A stretch of DNA of 64,000 nt, from assembly GCF_018402175.1 (NCBI RefSeq), contig NZ_JAGYJK010000018.1, forward strand, positions 186,001 through 250,000. Direction: 5' to 3'. This DNA comes from Yoonia sp. (lineage in GTDB: Bacteria > Pseudomonadota > Alphaproteobacteria > Rhodobacterales > Rhodobacteraceae). Positions 39,224 through 49,388 of the stretch are shown here, one piece after another (positions within the stretch are counted from its first letter, which is position 1; each line of letters starts with the position of its first letter). Both the position numbers and the translations under genes were made by a program. The notes below the pieces were generated by a model. The model was given only the letters and a program-made list of their open reading frames with translations. It was not told the DNA's origin and ran no database searches.

Positions 39224-39769
39224 ATAGGACGCAGACCCCACAACGCGCCACCACAGCGCGAAACCGGCCCACGGATCAACGAACGGATCAGGGGATCCGA
39301 AATCCGGCTTATCGGTGCAGACGGCGAAAATGTCGGCGTTGTATCACCAGAACGGGCGATGCAGATGGCCGAAGAGGCCGGGCTTGATCTGGTAGAGATT
39401 TCTCCGAATGCCGTTCCTCCGGTCTGCAAGATCATGGACTTTGGCAAGTTCAAATACGAGACCCAGAAAAAAGAAGCCGAAGCACGCAAGAAGCAAAAGA
39501 TCATCGAGATCAAGGAAATCAAGTTCCGCCCGAACACCGATTCCCACGATTACGAAGTCAAGATGCGCAGCGTGTTCAAGTTTCTGGAAAACGGCGACAA
39601 GGTAAAGATCACCCTGCGTTTCCGTGGCCGCGAAATGGCGCATCAGGAATTGGGACGCCAATTGCTGGAACGCGTGGCCGAGGACACCAAGGAAACCGGC
39701 AAGGTTGAAAACTTTCCAAAGATGGAAGGCCGCCAGATGGTCATGCTGATCGGCCCGCTATCAAAGTAG
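39224..39769 (+). CDS. infC: Translation initiation factor IF-3 (non-canonical AUA start)
   Basis: IF-3 binds the 30S subunit and checks the start codon. 181 residues: N-domain ([20 protein letters not shown]) and C-domain ([45 protein letters not shown]). Homology to the usual IF-3 start [16 protein letters not shown] reaches upstream to an ATA at 39224, preceded by AAGGA at 8 nt. No ATG, GTG or TTG lies in frame close upstream, and the first ATG is about 130 nt inside the gene. A rare start codon is the basis of infC autoregulation in E. coli (AUU), so AUA here likely serves the same purpose. The 3' end is duplicated downstream. Confidence 0.9.
   Translation: MGRRPHNAPPQRETGPRINERIRGSEIRLIGADGENVGVVSPERAMQMAEEAGLDLVEISPNAVPPVCKIMDFGKFKYETQKKEAEARKKQKIIEIKEIKFRPNTDSHDYEVKMRSVFKFLENGDKVKITLRFRGREMAHQELGRQLLERVAEDTKETGKVENFPKMEGRQMVMLIGPLSK
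39724..39767 (+). repeat. 44-bp direct repeat, copy 1 (3' end of infC)
   Basis: The last codons of infC plus the first base of the stop. An identical 44-bp copy is at 39846-39889, offset by 122 bp. Copy 1 is followed by AG (TAG stop), copy 2 by GA (TGA stop). Confidence 0.9.
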
Positions 39770-39845
39770 GTCTGCAGGCCAACCGGCTCTCGGTGTTTGC
39801 AGGCAAACACCTGCCGCCTGGAGCATGTTTGCAAGCAAACACACG
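39768..39845. other. 78-bp insert with two TGTTTGCARGCAAACA palindromes between infC repeats
   Basis: Contains GTGTTTGCAGGCAAACAC near 39793-39811 and TGTTTGCAAGCAAACA near 39825-39841, two closely similar palindromes. No ORF. With the flanking 44-bp direct repeats it looks like the scar of an integrated element or a tandem duplication. Confidence 0.6.
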
Positions 39846-39889
39846 GGAAGGCCGCCAGATGGTCATGCTGATCGGCCCGCTATCAAAGT
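39846..39889 (+). repeat. 44-bp direct repeat, copy 2 (infC 3' fragment)
   Basis: Exact copy of 39724-39767. It lies nearer to the infC terminator, so it may be the original 3' end, with copy 1 reconstituting the gene. Confidence 0.9.
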
Positions 39890-39934
39890 GATATTTCAAC
39901 GATGGGCAGTATGCTTGCCCCTCATTCTAACGAC

Positions 39935-39964
39935 AAAAGGGCGGCTCAGTGAGCCGCCCTTTTT
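39935..39964. terminator. Strong rho-independent terminator after infC (bidirectional)
   Basis: AAAAGGGCGGCTCA pairs with TGAGCCGCCCTTTT around a single base, with A and T runs on both sides. It can serve infC on the plus strand and the converging coxM gene on the minus strand. Confidence 0.9.
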
Positions 39965-39994
39965 CATGTTGAAACCAAGACGGTGCCGAACCGG

Positions 39995-40786
39995 TCAGGT
40001 CGCCGCGGTTACCGCGCGGCCGGTCATCACCTTGACCAGATGCGCACGGTAGTCCGGCGTGCCGTGCAGATCGCCGATCATGCCGTCCGCATCGACAGAC
40101 AGGGCGTCCAGCGCCTTGGGCGAGAAATCGGCGGACAAGGCGGCCTCGGCCTCATGCCAGCGGAAAACACCCTCTTCCGACGCACCGGTCACCGCGACCC
40201 GCACGCCATCCGCGTATTTTGCCACGAACACGCCCACCAGCGCGAAACGTGACGCGGGCTGGACGAATTTCATGTAATGCGATTTCTGCGGGATCGGGAA
40301 ACGGACCTCGGTGATGACCTCGCCTTCGTCCAGCGCGGTGGTGAACATCCCCTGAAAGTAATCATCCGCCGCGATCTGCCGCGCATTAGTGATGATTGTG
40401 GCCCCCGTCCCCAACACCGCTGCCGGATAGCAGGCGGCGGGGTCGTTGTTGGCCAGCGATCCGCCGATGGTGCCACGGTTGCGCACGGCGGGGTCGCCGA
40501 TATGGCTGGCCAGATGCGCCAACCCCGCGAAATGCGCCGCCGCGTCACGCGCGACGGTGGCATGGGTCGTTGCCGCCCCAATGCAAAGCGCGCCGTCATC
40601 CGACAAACAAACGCCCTGCATCTCGCCGATGGCGGACAGGCTGACCAGCACGTCAGGGGCCGCAAGGCGCGCCTTGAGCGTCGGGATCAGGGTCTGCCCA
40701 CCGCCCAGCGCCTGCGCGCCGTCCGATTGCAGCGCCTTGACCGCATCCGCGATTGTCCCTGGCCGTTCGATTTCAAAAGCATACAT
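39995..40786 (-). CDS. coxM: Mo-hydroxylase FAD-binding medium subunit (CoxM-like)
   Basis: FAD subunit of a xanthine-oxidase-family molybdoenzyme. 263 residues with the FAD motifs ALGGGQTLIP and RNRGTIGGSLANNDPA. It is the last gene of the minus-strand cluster, 12 bp after coxL. The substrate is probably not CO, because the large subunit is form II. Confidence 0.9.
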   Translation of the reverse strand: MYAFEIERPGTIADAVKALQSDGAQALGGGQTLIPTLKARLAAPDVLVSLSAIGEMQGVCLSDDGALCIGAATTHATVARDAAAHFAGLAHLASHIGDPAVRNRGTIGGSLANNDPAACYPAAVLGTGATIITNARQIAADDYFQGMFTTALDEGEVITEVRFPIPQKSHYMKFVQPASRFALVGVFVAKYADGVRVAVTGASEEGVFRWHEAEAALSADFSPKALDALSVDADGMIGDLHGTPDYRAHLVKVMTGRAVTAAT

Positions 40787-40798
40787 GCCAAAGTCTCC

Positions 40799-43168
40799 TT
40801 ACGCGTTTTGCATGGCATCCCAGACGCGCAACGGCGTCAGGGGCATGTCGATATGGGTGACGTTCTTGCCTGCCGATTGCAGCGCATCAATCACGGCATT
40901 GACGATTGTCGGTGGCGATCCAATCGCCCCCGCCTCACCACAGCCTTTCACGCCCAAGGGGTTATGCGTGCAAGGCGTACCATTGGCGTGGTCCACCGTA
41001 TAGAACGGCAGATCATCCGCGCGCGGCATGGTGTAATCCATGTAGCTGGCCGACAAAAGCTGGCCGTCATCGTCATACCGCGCGCCTTCCAGCAGCGCCT
41101 GACCGATGCCTTGGCCAAGCCCGCCATGCACCTGCCCCGTCACGATCATCGGGTTCATGATATTTCCGAAATCGTCCACCGCGACGAACCGGTCCACGCG
41201 CACCTTGCCGGTGTCGGGGTCCACCTCGACCTCGCAGGCATAGGCACCGGATGGATAGGTAAAGTTGGCGGGATCATAGAACGCCGTTTCCTCCAGCCCC
41301 GGTTCGATGTCTTCCAGCGGGAAGTTGTGGGGGATATAGGCTTTCAACGCGACCTCGCCAAAGCTGACAGATTTGTCAGTGCCTTTGACGGTGAACTGGC
41401 CATCCTTGAAATCCACGTCATCGGCGGATGCTTCCAGCATATGGGCTGCGATCTTCTTGGCTTTGGCGATGATCTTTTCTGTGGCGCGGACCATGGCCGA
41501 TCCGCAGACAGCAAGGCTGCGCGACCCATAGGTGCCCATCCCGAAGGGGATTTTCGACGTATCGCCATGCACGATATCAATGCTGGCCGGATCAATCCCC
41601 AGCATTTCACCCACGATCTGGGGGAACACGGTTTCATGCCCCTGCCCGTGGCTATGCGCGCCGACCATGACCGACAGGTTACCAGTGGCATTCACCCGCA
41701 CGGTCGCCGCATCATAAAGGCCCACACGGCTGCCCAGCACACCGACAAGGTTTGACGGCGCGATGCCGCAAGCCTCGATATAGGCGTTCAGGCCAAGACC
41801 GCGCAGCATGCCGCGGGCGGCGCTTGCCTTGCGGCGTGCGGCGAAACCGTCACGGTCGATGTGCTTTTCCAGCGTATCCATCAGCGCGTCGTAATTGCCG
41901 GAATCGTATTCCAGACCGGCAGCGCTGGTGAACGGGTACTGATCCGGCTTGACGAAGTTCTTGCGCCGGATCGCAATCGGGTCGATCCCCAATTCGCGCG
42001 CCGCCTTGTCGATGACACGTTCGATGGAATAGGTGGCCTCTGGCCGGCCCGCGCCGCGATAGGCGTCCACCGGAGCGGTATTGGTAAAGACGGCTTTGAC
42101 GTTCACATAGACATTGGGAACGGTGTAATTGCCCGCCATCAGCGTGCCATGCAGAAAGGTCGGCGTCGCGGTCGAGAAATTCGACAGATAGGCCCCGACA
42201 TTGGCCATGGTTTCGGTGCGGAAGGCGATGAATGTGCCGTCCTTTTCACAGGCCAGTTCGATCTTGGTCACATGGTCGCGGCCATGCGCGTCGGTCAAAA
42301 ATGCCTCTGTCCGGTCGGCGGTCCATTTTACGGGACGCCCGATCTTGCGCGCGGCGGCCAGCACCAAGGCTTCTTCGCCATAGTGATAGATTTTTGATCC
42401 AAAGCCGCCGCCCACATCAGGCGCAATCACGGTCAGCTTGTTTTCGGGGATACCCATGACAAAAGCCGAAATCAGCAGGCGCGTCAGATGCGGGTTCTGC
42501 GATGTGGTCTGCAGGACGTAGCTGTCGTTGCCCGCGTCATAATTACCGATGGAACAGCGCGGTTCCATCGCATTGGGTACCAGACGGTTGTTGACCAGTT
42601 CCAGCGTCGTCACATGCGGGGCCGCCTTGATTGCGGCGTCGGTGGCGGCGCGGTTATCCTCGATCCAGCCCCAGTCGAAACACTGGTTGGTGCCGATTTC
42701 ATCATGGACGAAGGCATCGCCAGCCAAGGCTGCGGCCATATCGACGATGGCGGGCAATTCCTCGATCTCGGCCACGATGGCCTCGGCGGCATTGCGGGCC
42801 TGCAATTCGGTTTCGGCAATCACGGCGGCATAGGCATCACCGACGTGGCGGACCTTGCCATGCGCCAGCACGGGGCGCTTGGGTTCCTTCATCGGCGTGC
42901 CGTCACGGCTGTTGATCAGCCAGCCTGCGGGGTTGCCGCCGACATCGGCGAAATCGGCACCGGTGAACACGGCCAGCACGCCGGGCATGTTTTCAGCCGC
43001 CGATGTATCGATGGATTTGATGATTCCATTTGCCACGGTAGAGCGACAAAAAATCGCCGTGGTCGCGCCGTAATGTTTAATGTCGTCGGTGTAATGTCCC
43101 GCACCCGTCAAAAAGCGGATGTCTTCGCGGCGCTTGTCGCTGGCGCCAATTCCTGTGTCCTTAGGCAT
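40799..43168 (-). CDS. coxL: Form II aerobic CO dehydrogenase-like large subunit (molybdopterin subunit)
   Basis: Mo-cofactor subunit of 789 residues. It contains the form II signature AYRGAGRPEA in place of the AYxCSFR of true CO oxidases, plus GGGFGSKIYHYGEEAL and the catalytic Glu in LGVKGCGEAGAIGSPP. Form II enzymes often have other or unknown substrates. I chose the ATG at 43168 (MPKDTGIGASDKR) with GGGAGGA upstream; the frame is open to 43585, but that extra part is a shadow of coxS. It lies 62 bp downstream of coxS. Confidence 0.92.
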   Translation of the reverse strand: MPKDTGIGASDKRREDIRFLTGAGHYTDDIKHYGATTAIFCRSTVANGIIKSIDTSAAENMPGVLAVFTGADFADVGGNPAGWLINSRDGTPMKEPKRPVLAHGKVRHVGDAYAAVIAETELQARNAAEAIVAEIEELPAIVDMAAALAGDAFVHDEIGTNQCFDWGWIEDNRAATDAAIKAAPHVTTLELVNNRLVPNAMEPRCSIGNYDAGNDSYVLQTTSQNPHLTRLLISAFVMGIPENKLTVIAPDVGGGFGSKIYHYGEEALVLAAARKIGRPVKWTADRTEAFLTDAHGRDHVTKIELACEKDGTFIAFRTETMANVGAYLSNFSTATPTFLHGTLMAGNYTVPNVYVNVKAVFTNTAPVDAYRGAGRPEATYSIERVIDKAARELGIDPIAIRRKNFVKPDQYPFTSAAGLEYDSGNYDALMDTLEKHIDRDGFAARRKASAARGMLRGLGLNAYIEACGIAPSNLVGVLGSRVGLYDAATVRVNATGNLSVMVGAHSHGQGHETVFPQIVGEMLGIDPASIDIVHGDTSKIPFGMGTYGSRSLAVCGSAMVRATEKIIAKAKKIAAHMLEASADDVDFKDGQFTVKGTDKSVSFGEVALKAYIPHNFPLEDIEPGLEETAFYDPANFTYPSGAYACEVEVDPDTGKVRVDRFVAVDDFGNIMNPMIVTGQVHGGLGQGIGQALLEGARYDDDGQLLSASYMDYTMPRADDLPFYTVDHANGTPCTHNPLGVKGCGEAGAIGSPPTIVNAVIDALQSAGKNVTHIDMPLTPLRVWDAMQNA

Positions 43169-43230
43169 TGAAATTCCTCCCGGTTGGGACGGCAGCACAA
43201 TAGCGCGCGTCCCCGTTGCTCCCTGAATTT

Positions 43231-43716
43231 TTATTCTGCGGCGATGGCTGTCACGTCCTGGCCGGATGCGGCCATGATCGCCTTGACGATATTGTGGTAT
43301 CCCGTGCAGCGGCAGATATTCCCCTCCAGGTAACTGCGCACTTCGGCCTCGGTGGGCTTTGGGTTTTCCTTCAGCAGCGCCGCCGCCGTCATCACCATGC
43401 CCGGCGTGCAGAACCCGCATTGCAGACCGTGATGGTCCTGAAACGCCTGCTGGATCACGTTCAGCGATCCGTCTTTGTTGGCCTGGCCTTCGATCGTGGC
43501 GACCTCGGCGCCATCCGCCTCGATGGCGAACATCGCGCAGGCCTTGACTGACTGGCCGTTCACATGGACCACACAGGCCCCGCATTGCGACGTGTCACAA
43601 CCAACATGGGTGCCGGTCAGCCGCAGATCATCGCGCAGGAAATCCACCAAAAGCGTGCGGCCTTCCACCTCCCGTGTGATGGACTTGCCGTTCACCACCA
43701 TTGCTACAGATGCCAT
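43231..43716 (-). CDS. coxS: Mo-hydroxylase 2Fe-2S small subunit (CoxS-like)
   Basis: 161 residues with two 2Fe-2S centres: the plant ferredoxin type ([15 protein letters not shown]) and the helical type ([19 protein letters not shown]). It passes electrons from the Mo centre of CoxL to the FAD of CoxM. ATG at 43716 with GGGAGGA upstream. Confidence 0.95.
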   Translation of the reverse strand: MASVAMVVNGKSITREVEGRTLLVDFLRDDLRLTGTHVGCDTSQCGACVVHVNGQSVKACAMFAIEADGAEVATIEGQANKDGSLNVIQQAFQDHHGLQCGFCTPGMVMTAAALLKENPKPTEAEVRSYLEGNICRCTGYHNIVKAIMAASGQDVTAIAAE

Positions 43717-43804
43717 TCGTTCCTCCCGATACATCGTTGCTACCTCACGAGTTAAGCACGGCTGAAACCACATGAGAACAACGATCTTTCGCTGCTGTGC
43801 AGCA

Positions 43805-44785
43805 TCAGCCGATCTGGCGGCGCGGTTGGGGCCGGTCTGGAATTTCCTTGAGCAACCCGCCCACCCCCATCGCGGCGATATCGGCCGGCGTTGGCACGCG
43901 TCCACAGACCACCCGTTCCAGCACCCAATCGGCCCCGTTCAGCGCCGGAGAGCGCGCACAACCCGGTAGGCCAATGACGGGTCTGCCCCGCAAATCGCCC
44001 AAGAATAACAGGTTCCCCGGGTCGACCGGCATGCCAAATTGGCCAAGCGTCCCGCCTGCCGCGCGCAGCGCCGCTGGCCCAACATCGGCGCTATCGGATG
44101 TGGCCGAGGCGGTCAGGATAAAAATCACCTCGCCCGATGCAGCATCAAGAGCAGCGGCCAAGGCATTGATTTCATGACTGACCGTGCAACGATCATCCAG
44201 CGCGATATCAAACCGTGCCAAACGTTTGGCCAAGGCTGTGCGCCCTTTGATAGGCTGTGGTTCGCCCAGATGTGTTTCGATCAGCGTGGCGCGGTGATAG
44301 ATGGGCGGCAGCACATCCAGCGTCGCAGCCATATCAGCCGCGCGGTCCACATCCGCCTCTGGCACGGCATAGGCAATGATCTTGATCGTCGCGATCATAT
44401 TGCCCGCGGCAAGGCGGCTATATGGCGGCAGGGTCGCCAGCGTGATCATCGGGTTGACCGCGTTAAAGCGGCCAATAGCCGCAGCATCCAAAGACAGGAT
44501 GCCCGCAACCTGCGCAAAAAGGTTCACGCGCCCCGTCGCTGCCGCGCTGACAGTGACATGCGTGCCCACCAGCGCGCGCGCCAGTTTCGCGGCGGCCGCG
44601 TTTTCATCCAGATCACCCGGATCAAGCATGGCAACCGTGACCTGCCGCACGCCCGCGCCCTGCAAGGCCGCGATATCGGCGGGGTCCAGCAGCTTGCCCT
44701 TGCGCAACAGCGTCGCACCGGCTGGCACTGCATGGGCCAGAATGGCGCCCAGCGCATCCGCCACGGGAACGGGGCCAAACCTCAT
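43805..44785 (-). CDS. Molybdopterin-binding protein (MoeA/MocA-like)
   Basis: 326 residues. The first part resembles the MoeA N-terminal half ([20 protein letters not shown]) and the second part a molybdopterin-binding domain ([40 protein letters not shown]). It probably helps load or modify the Mo cofactor for the hydroxylase encoded next to it. The ATG overlaps the XdhC-type gene stop by 4 bp. Confidence 0.82.
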   Translation of the reverse strand: MRFGPVPVADALGAILAHAVPAGATLLRKGKLLDPADIAALQGAGVRQVTVAMLDPGDLDENAAAAKLARALVGTHVTVSAAATGRVNLFAQVAGILSLDAAAIGRFNAVNPMITLATLPPYSRLAAGNMIATIKIIAYAVPEADVDRAADMAATLDVLPPIYHRATLIETHLGEPQPIKGRTALAKRLARFDIALDDRCTVSHEINALAAALDAASGEVIFILTASATSDSADVGPAALRAAGGTLGQFGMPVDPGNLLFLGDLRGRPVIGLPGCARSPALNGADWVLERVVCGRVPTPADIAAMGVGGLLKEIPDRPQPRRQIG

Positions 44786-45744
44786 CTGGCGTACCGCAGG
44801 GTTTGCGTGATCTGCGCCATGATGCTGAGCGCGATTTCCGCCGGCTGGCGACCGCCGATATCCAGCCCCACGGGGGCATGGATGCGCGCGATTTCCGCGT
44901 CATCGAACCCCGCCGCCTGCAACCGCGCCACGCGCTTGGCATGGGTGCGGGTGGACCCCAGACAGCCCAGATAGAACACATCGCTGCGCAGGGCGGCCAT
45001 GATCGCGGGATCGTCCAGCTTGGGATCATGGGTCAGCGTCACGATGGCGGTGCGCGCATCGGGTTTGAGGGCGTCCAATGCCTCGTCCGGCCAATCCTCG
45101 ATGATCGTCTCGCCCGGAAACCGCGCGTCAGAACCGAAGGCGCCGCGTGGGTCGATCAGCACCGGCGCATAGCCACAGGCGCGTGCCATCCCGACCAAGG
45201 GCTGCGCGATATGCACCGCGCCCACGATGATCATGCGCAAGGGCGGGTTCTGGATGGTGATGAACGTGCCGTCGTCGTCCAGCCCCGCACGGTCAAGGCG
45301 GAACCGGTCGGGCGCGTCAGGAGGGGTGATGATCCGGCTGCTGCCGGTCGCCAGATCAGTGGCCAGCCCGATGGGGCGGGCGGCGGCGCGGGCCTCGGCC
45401 AAGGCCTGCAGGGTCGTGATGCTCAGGCCATCGCCCACCGGCTGGACCAGCACCTTGATCTGCCCGCCACAGGCCAGACCTACGGCGAAAGCCGCGTCAT
45501 CGCTCACGCCGAACTCAAGGATCGCGTGTTGCCCTGCCGTGATGGCATCCATGGCGGCCAGAACGACAGCCCCTTCGACGCAGCCGCCCGAGACCGAGCC
45601 TTCCATCGCGCCATCCGCATCGATCACCAACTGGCTGCCGACACCGCGCGGCGCCGATCCCCATGTGGCGACCACGGTGGCCAAGGCCACTTTGCGACCG
45701 GTCTGCGCCCAGTGCAACGCCAGCGCGGCGGGGTCGTTTGTCAT
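44782..45744 (-). CDS. XdhC/CoxI family Mo-cofactor insertion protein
   Basis: 320 residues: an XdhC N-domain (LATVVATWGSAPRGVGSQLV, GSVSGGCVEGAV) and a Rossmann-like C-domain (MIIVGAVHIAQPLVGMARAC, YLGCLGSTRTHAKR). XdhC proteins bind and sulfurate the Mo cofactor and deliver it to xanthine-dehydrogenase-type enzymes. It lies between coxDE and the molybdopterin-binding gene. Confidence 0.92.
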   Translation of the reverse strand: MTNDPAALALHWAQTGRKVALATVVATWGSAPRGVGSQLVIDADGAMEGSVSGGCVEGAVVLAAMDAITAGQHAILEFGVSDDAAFAVGLACGGQIKVLVQPVGDGLSITTLQALAEARAAARPIGLATDLATGSSRIITPPDAPDRFRLDRAGLDDDGTFITIQNPPLRMIIVGAVHIAQPLVGMARACGYAPVLIDPRGAFGSDARFPGETIIEDWPDEALDALKPDARTAIVTLTHDPKLDDPAIMAALRSDVFYLGCLGSTRTHAKRVARLQAAGFDDAEIARIHAPVGLDIGGRQPAEIALSIMAQITQTLRYAR

Positions 45745-45779
45745 TCTCTTCCCTTTCTATAGGCCACCTGTGGCATGGG

Positions 45780-48005
45780 TCATGACCCATGCAACGCCGC
45801 CAGCATCCGCCGTTTTTCGCCCCCGTCATCGGGGCGCGTCAATGCGGCGGCCAGACCGGCCAAGGATGCCACGTTATGCGCGGCCCGAAAACTGCTGCAG
45901 TGGGGCAGCATCTGCGCGATCCCGCGCGCCAGCGGCGCAAACCCGTCCCAGCGCAACAGCGGATTGAGCCAGATCAATTGCGAAAAGGACAGTTGCATCC
46001 GTTCCATTTCCCGCCCCAGATCATGGGTGGCGTCGCGGTCCAGCCCGTCGGTGATCAATAGCACGACCGCCCCCTGCCCCGCGACACGCCGCGCCCAGTC
46101 GCGGTTGAAATCATGCAGGCAGGCCCCGATCCGCGTCCCACCTTCCCAATCCTGCGCCTGCGCGCCTGCGGCGGCAAGGGCCGCATCGACATCGCGCCTG
46201 CGCATGTGGCGGGTGATATTGGTCAGCCGGGTGCCAAAGGTAAAGGCATGGACCTGCGCCCAGCCCTGGCCTTCGCGGTTGGCAACCGCATGGACGAAAT
46301 GCAGCACAGCGCGCGAATAGGACGACATCGAGCCGGAAATATCGCACAGCACCACAAGATTGGGGTAACGCATGCGCTTGCGCGCGGTGGCCAGCTTGCC
46401 GATCTCGCCACCCTGCCGTGCGGCGCGCCGCATCGTCTGTTTCCAATCCGCCAAAGGGCCCGGCAAAGCCTGTCGGCGCCGCGTCAGGATAGGTGGCACC
46501 GGCAGGCGCAACTCTGCCAGCATCCGCGTGGCGGCGGCCATTTCGGCCGTGCTCATCTGTTCGAAATCCAGCTGGCGCAGGCGTTCCTCGGCCGATGCCG
46601 TCTGGCTTGCGTCGATGTCGATCTCGATCTCGTCCTCGCGGGCCGGTGCCTGCGGCGCGGGCGGTTCGCGCCCGTCAAGCAAGGCTTGGGCTGCGCGTTT
46701 TTCCGCCGCCTCTGCCGCGCGATCCTGTTGCACGCCATGCACCATCGGGGTCAGCAGCGACATCATCTGTTCCATATATTGCGGATCGCGCCAGTAAAGC
46801 CGGAACAATTGCGCGAAAATGGCGCTGTCTTCGGGTTTGGAGACGAAACAGGCGTGCAGGGTCCAATAAAAATCCGCGCGCTCGGTGAACCCCACTGCCT
46901 GTACCGCGGTGATCGCGTCGATTACCCGGCCGGGGCCGAGTTTCACCCCCGCCTTGCGCAGGGCGCGGGCGAAATGGGTGATATTGCCAGCCAGCTTGGG
47001 GTCGTCCGGTAGGGCCAGCGGCGCGTAAGCTGGGGATTTCACATCCCCAATTTCTTTTGGCCCAGACCCCTGTGGGATATTTCTGCTCGGAAGATGGGAG
47101 GTCATGGGGACGAGGCTGGCGCGGGCGTCGTCGAGGATGCGTTTGGCCTGTGCGTTTTGCAGTTTCTGGATGTCGTCCTGATATTTCAAAAGCGCGCCGA
47201 GCGTGTCGCTGATGACCTCGGGCGACAGGTTCACGACATCGAGTGCGAGCAGGCATTTCGCCCAGTCGATGGTTTCGGCCACGCCGGGTTTTTTATAGAG
47301 ATCCTCGTCGCGCAGCCGCTGGACGAAAGCCACGACCTCGGCCGACAGGGCAGCGCTGGCTTCGGGCGCGCGGGCCTGCAGGATCGCGATTTCGCGGTCG
47401 AAATCAGGGTAATCGACCCAATGGTAAAGACAGCGGCGTTTGAGCGCGTCGTGGACTTCGCGCGTGCGGTTCGAGGTCAGGATCACGATGGGGGGTTCCG
47501 CCGCCTTGATCGTGCCCAATTCGGGGATGGTGACCTGGAAATCGGAGAGGGCTTCGAGCAGGAACGCCTCGAACGGGGCGTCGGTGCGGTCAAGCTCGTC
47601 GATCAGCAGGATCGGCGCGCCGCCGGGCTGCGGGCGCATGGCTTGCAGCAGGGGGCGTTCGATCAGGTAATCTGAGGTGAATAGTTCCGATTTCAGCGCA
47701 TCGCGGTCGGCGCCGCCTGTCGCCTCGGCGGTGCGGATCGCGATCATCTGTTCGGCGAAATTCCATTCATAGACGGCAGAGGAGGCGTCGAGCCCTTCGT
47801 AGCATTGCAGCCGGATCAGGCGGCGGCCAAGGGCTGCGGCGAGCGCCTTGGCGATTTCGGTCTTGCCGGTGCCGGCCTCGCCTTCGAGAAACAGGGGCCG
47901 GCCAAGACGCAAAGCCAGAAACACGACCGTCGCCAGTGGTCTGCCGCAAATATAGCCTTCGTTGCCCAAGGCGGCCTGCACCGCGTCGATTGTATCAAAT
48001 GCCAT
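45780..48005 (-). CDS. CoxD-CoxE: MoxR-type AAA+ ATPase joined to VWA-domain protein
   Basis: 741 codons in one frame. Residues 1-298 are a MoxR/CoxD AAA+ ATPase (Walker A GEAGTGKTE, Walker B ILLIDELDR). Residues 328-741 are a CoxE-type VWA protein (NITHFARALRKAGVKLGPGR, MIDAS DISGSMSS). CoxD and CoxE mature the Mo active site and are normally separate. The linker (about 299-327) reads through a copy of an intergenic repeat (47075-47096). Deleting one C just before the ATG-ACC at 47102-47105 would end CoxD at a TGA, leaving CoxE to start at a GTG about 65 nt on. So this may be a real fusion or the product of one surplus base. GGGGGGA precedes the ATG at 48005. Confidence 0.85.
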   Translation of the reverse strand: MAFDTIDAVQAALGNEGYICGRPLATVVFLALRLGRPLFLEGEAGTGKTEIAKALAAALGRRLIRLQCYEGLDASSAVYEWNFAEQMIAIRTAEATGGADRDALKSELFTSDYLIERPLLQAMRPQPGGAPILLIDELDRTDAPFEAFLLEALSDFQVTIPELGTIKAAEPPIVILTSNRTREVHDALKRRCLYHWVDYPDFDREIAILQARAPEASAALSAEVVAFVQRLRDEDLYKKPGVAETIDWAKCLLALDVVNLSPEVISDTLGALLKYQDDIQKLQNAQAKRILDDARASLVPMTSHLPSRNIPQGSGPKEIGDVKSPAYAPLALPDDPKLAGNITHFARALRKAGVKLGPGRVIDAITAVQAVGFTERADFYWTLHACFVSKPEDSAIFAQLFRLYWRDPQYMEQMMSLLTPMVHGVQQDRAAEAAEKRAAQALLDGREPPAPQAPAREDEIEIDIDASQTASAEERLRQLDFEQMSTAEMAAATRMLAELRLPVPPILTRRRQALPGPLADWKQTMRRAARQGGEIGKLATARKRMRYPNLVVLCDISGSMSSYSRAVLHFVHAVANREGQGWAQVHAFTFGTRLTNITRHMRRRDVDAALAAAGAQAQDWEGGTRIGACLHDFNRDWARRVAGQGAVVLLITDGLDRDATHDLGREMERMQLSFSQLIWLNPLLRWDGFAPLARGIAQMLPHCSSFRAAHNVASLAGLAAALTRPDDGGEKRRMLAALHGS
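47075..47096. repeat. ATATTT-CTCGGAAGATG repeat, copy 2, inside the coxD-coxE linker
   Basis: One base different from the intergenic copy at 22704-22725. It is translated as part of the linker of the fused ORF, which suggests that this stretch is or was intergenic. Confidence 0.75.
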
Positions 48006-48113
48006 GTGATCCCCCCTGTCCGCCTATAGCTGCATTCGCCGCGCCCTGCGTCAAGGCATGCATTGCCCCCATGCCTGCCGCGCCCTAGATTTGTGGCAGC
48101 AAGGAGCCCCATC

Positions 48114-49337
<1,224 letters not shown>

Positions 49338-49388
49338 ACCGCAGGAAAGGGATGGTCAGCGCAATCACGATTGTGTAATTGCACTGCC

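Noticed and set aside
40799-43585. A longer CoxL starting at 43585
   Set aside because: The added 139 codons are an out-of-frame reading of coxS. The ATG at 43168 has a good RBS.
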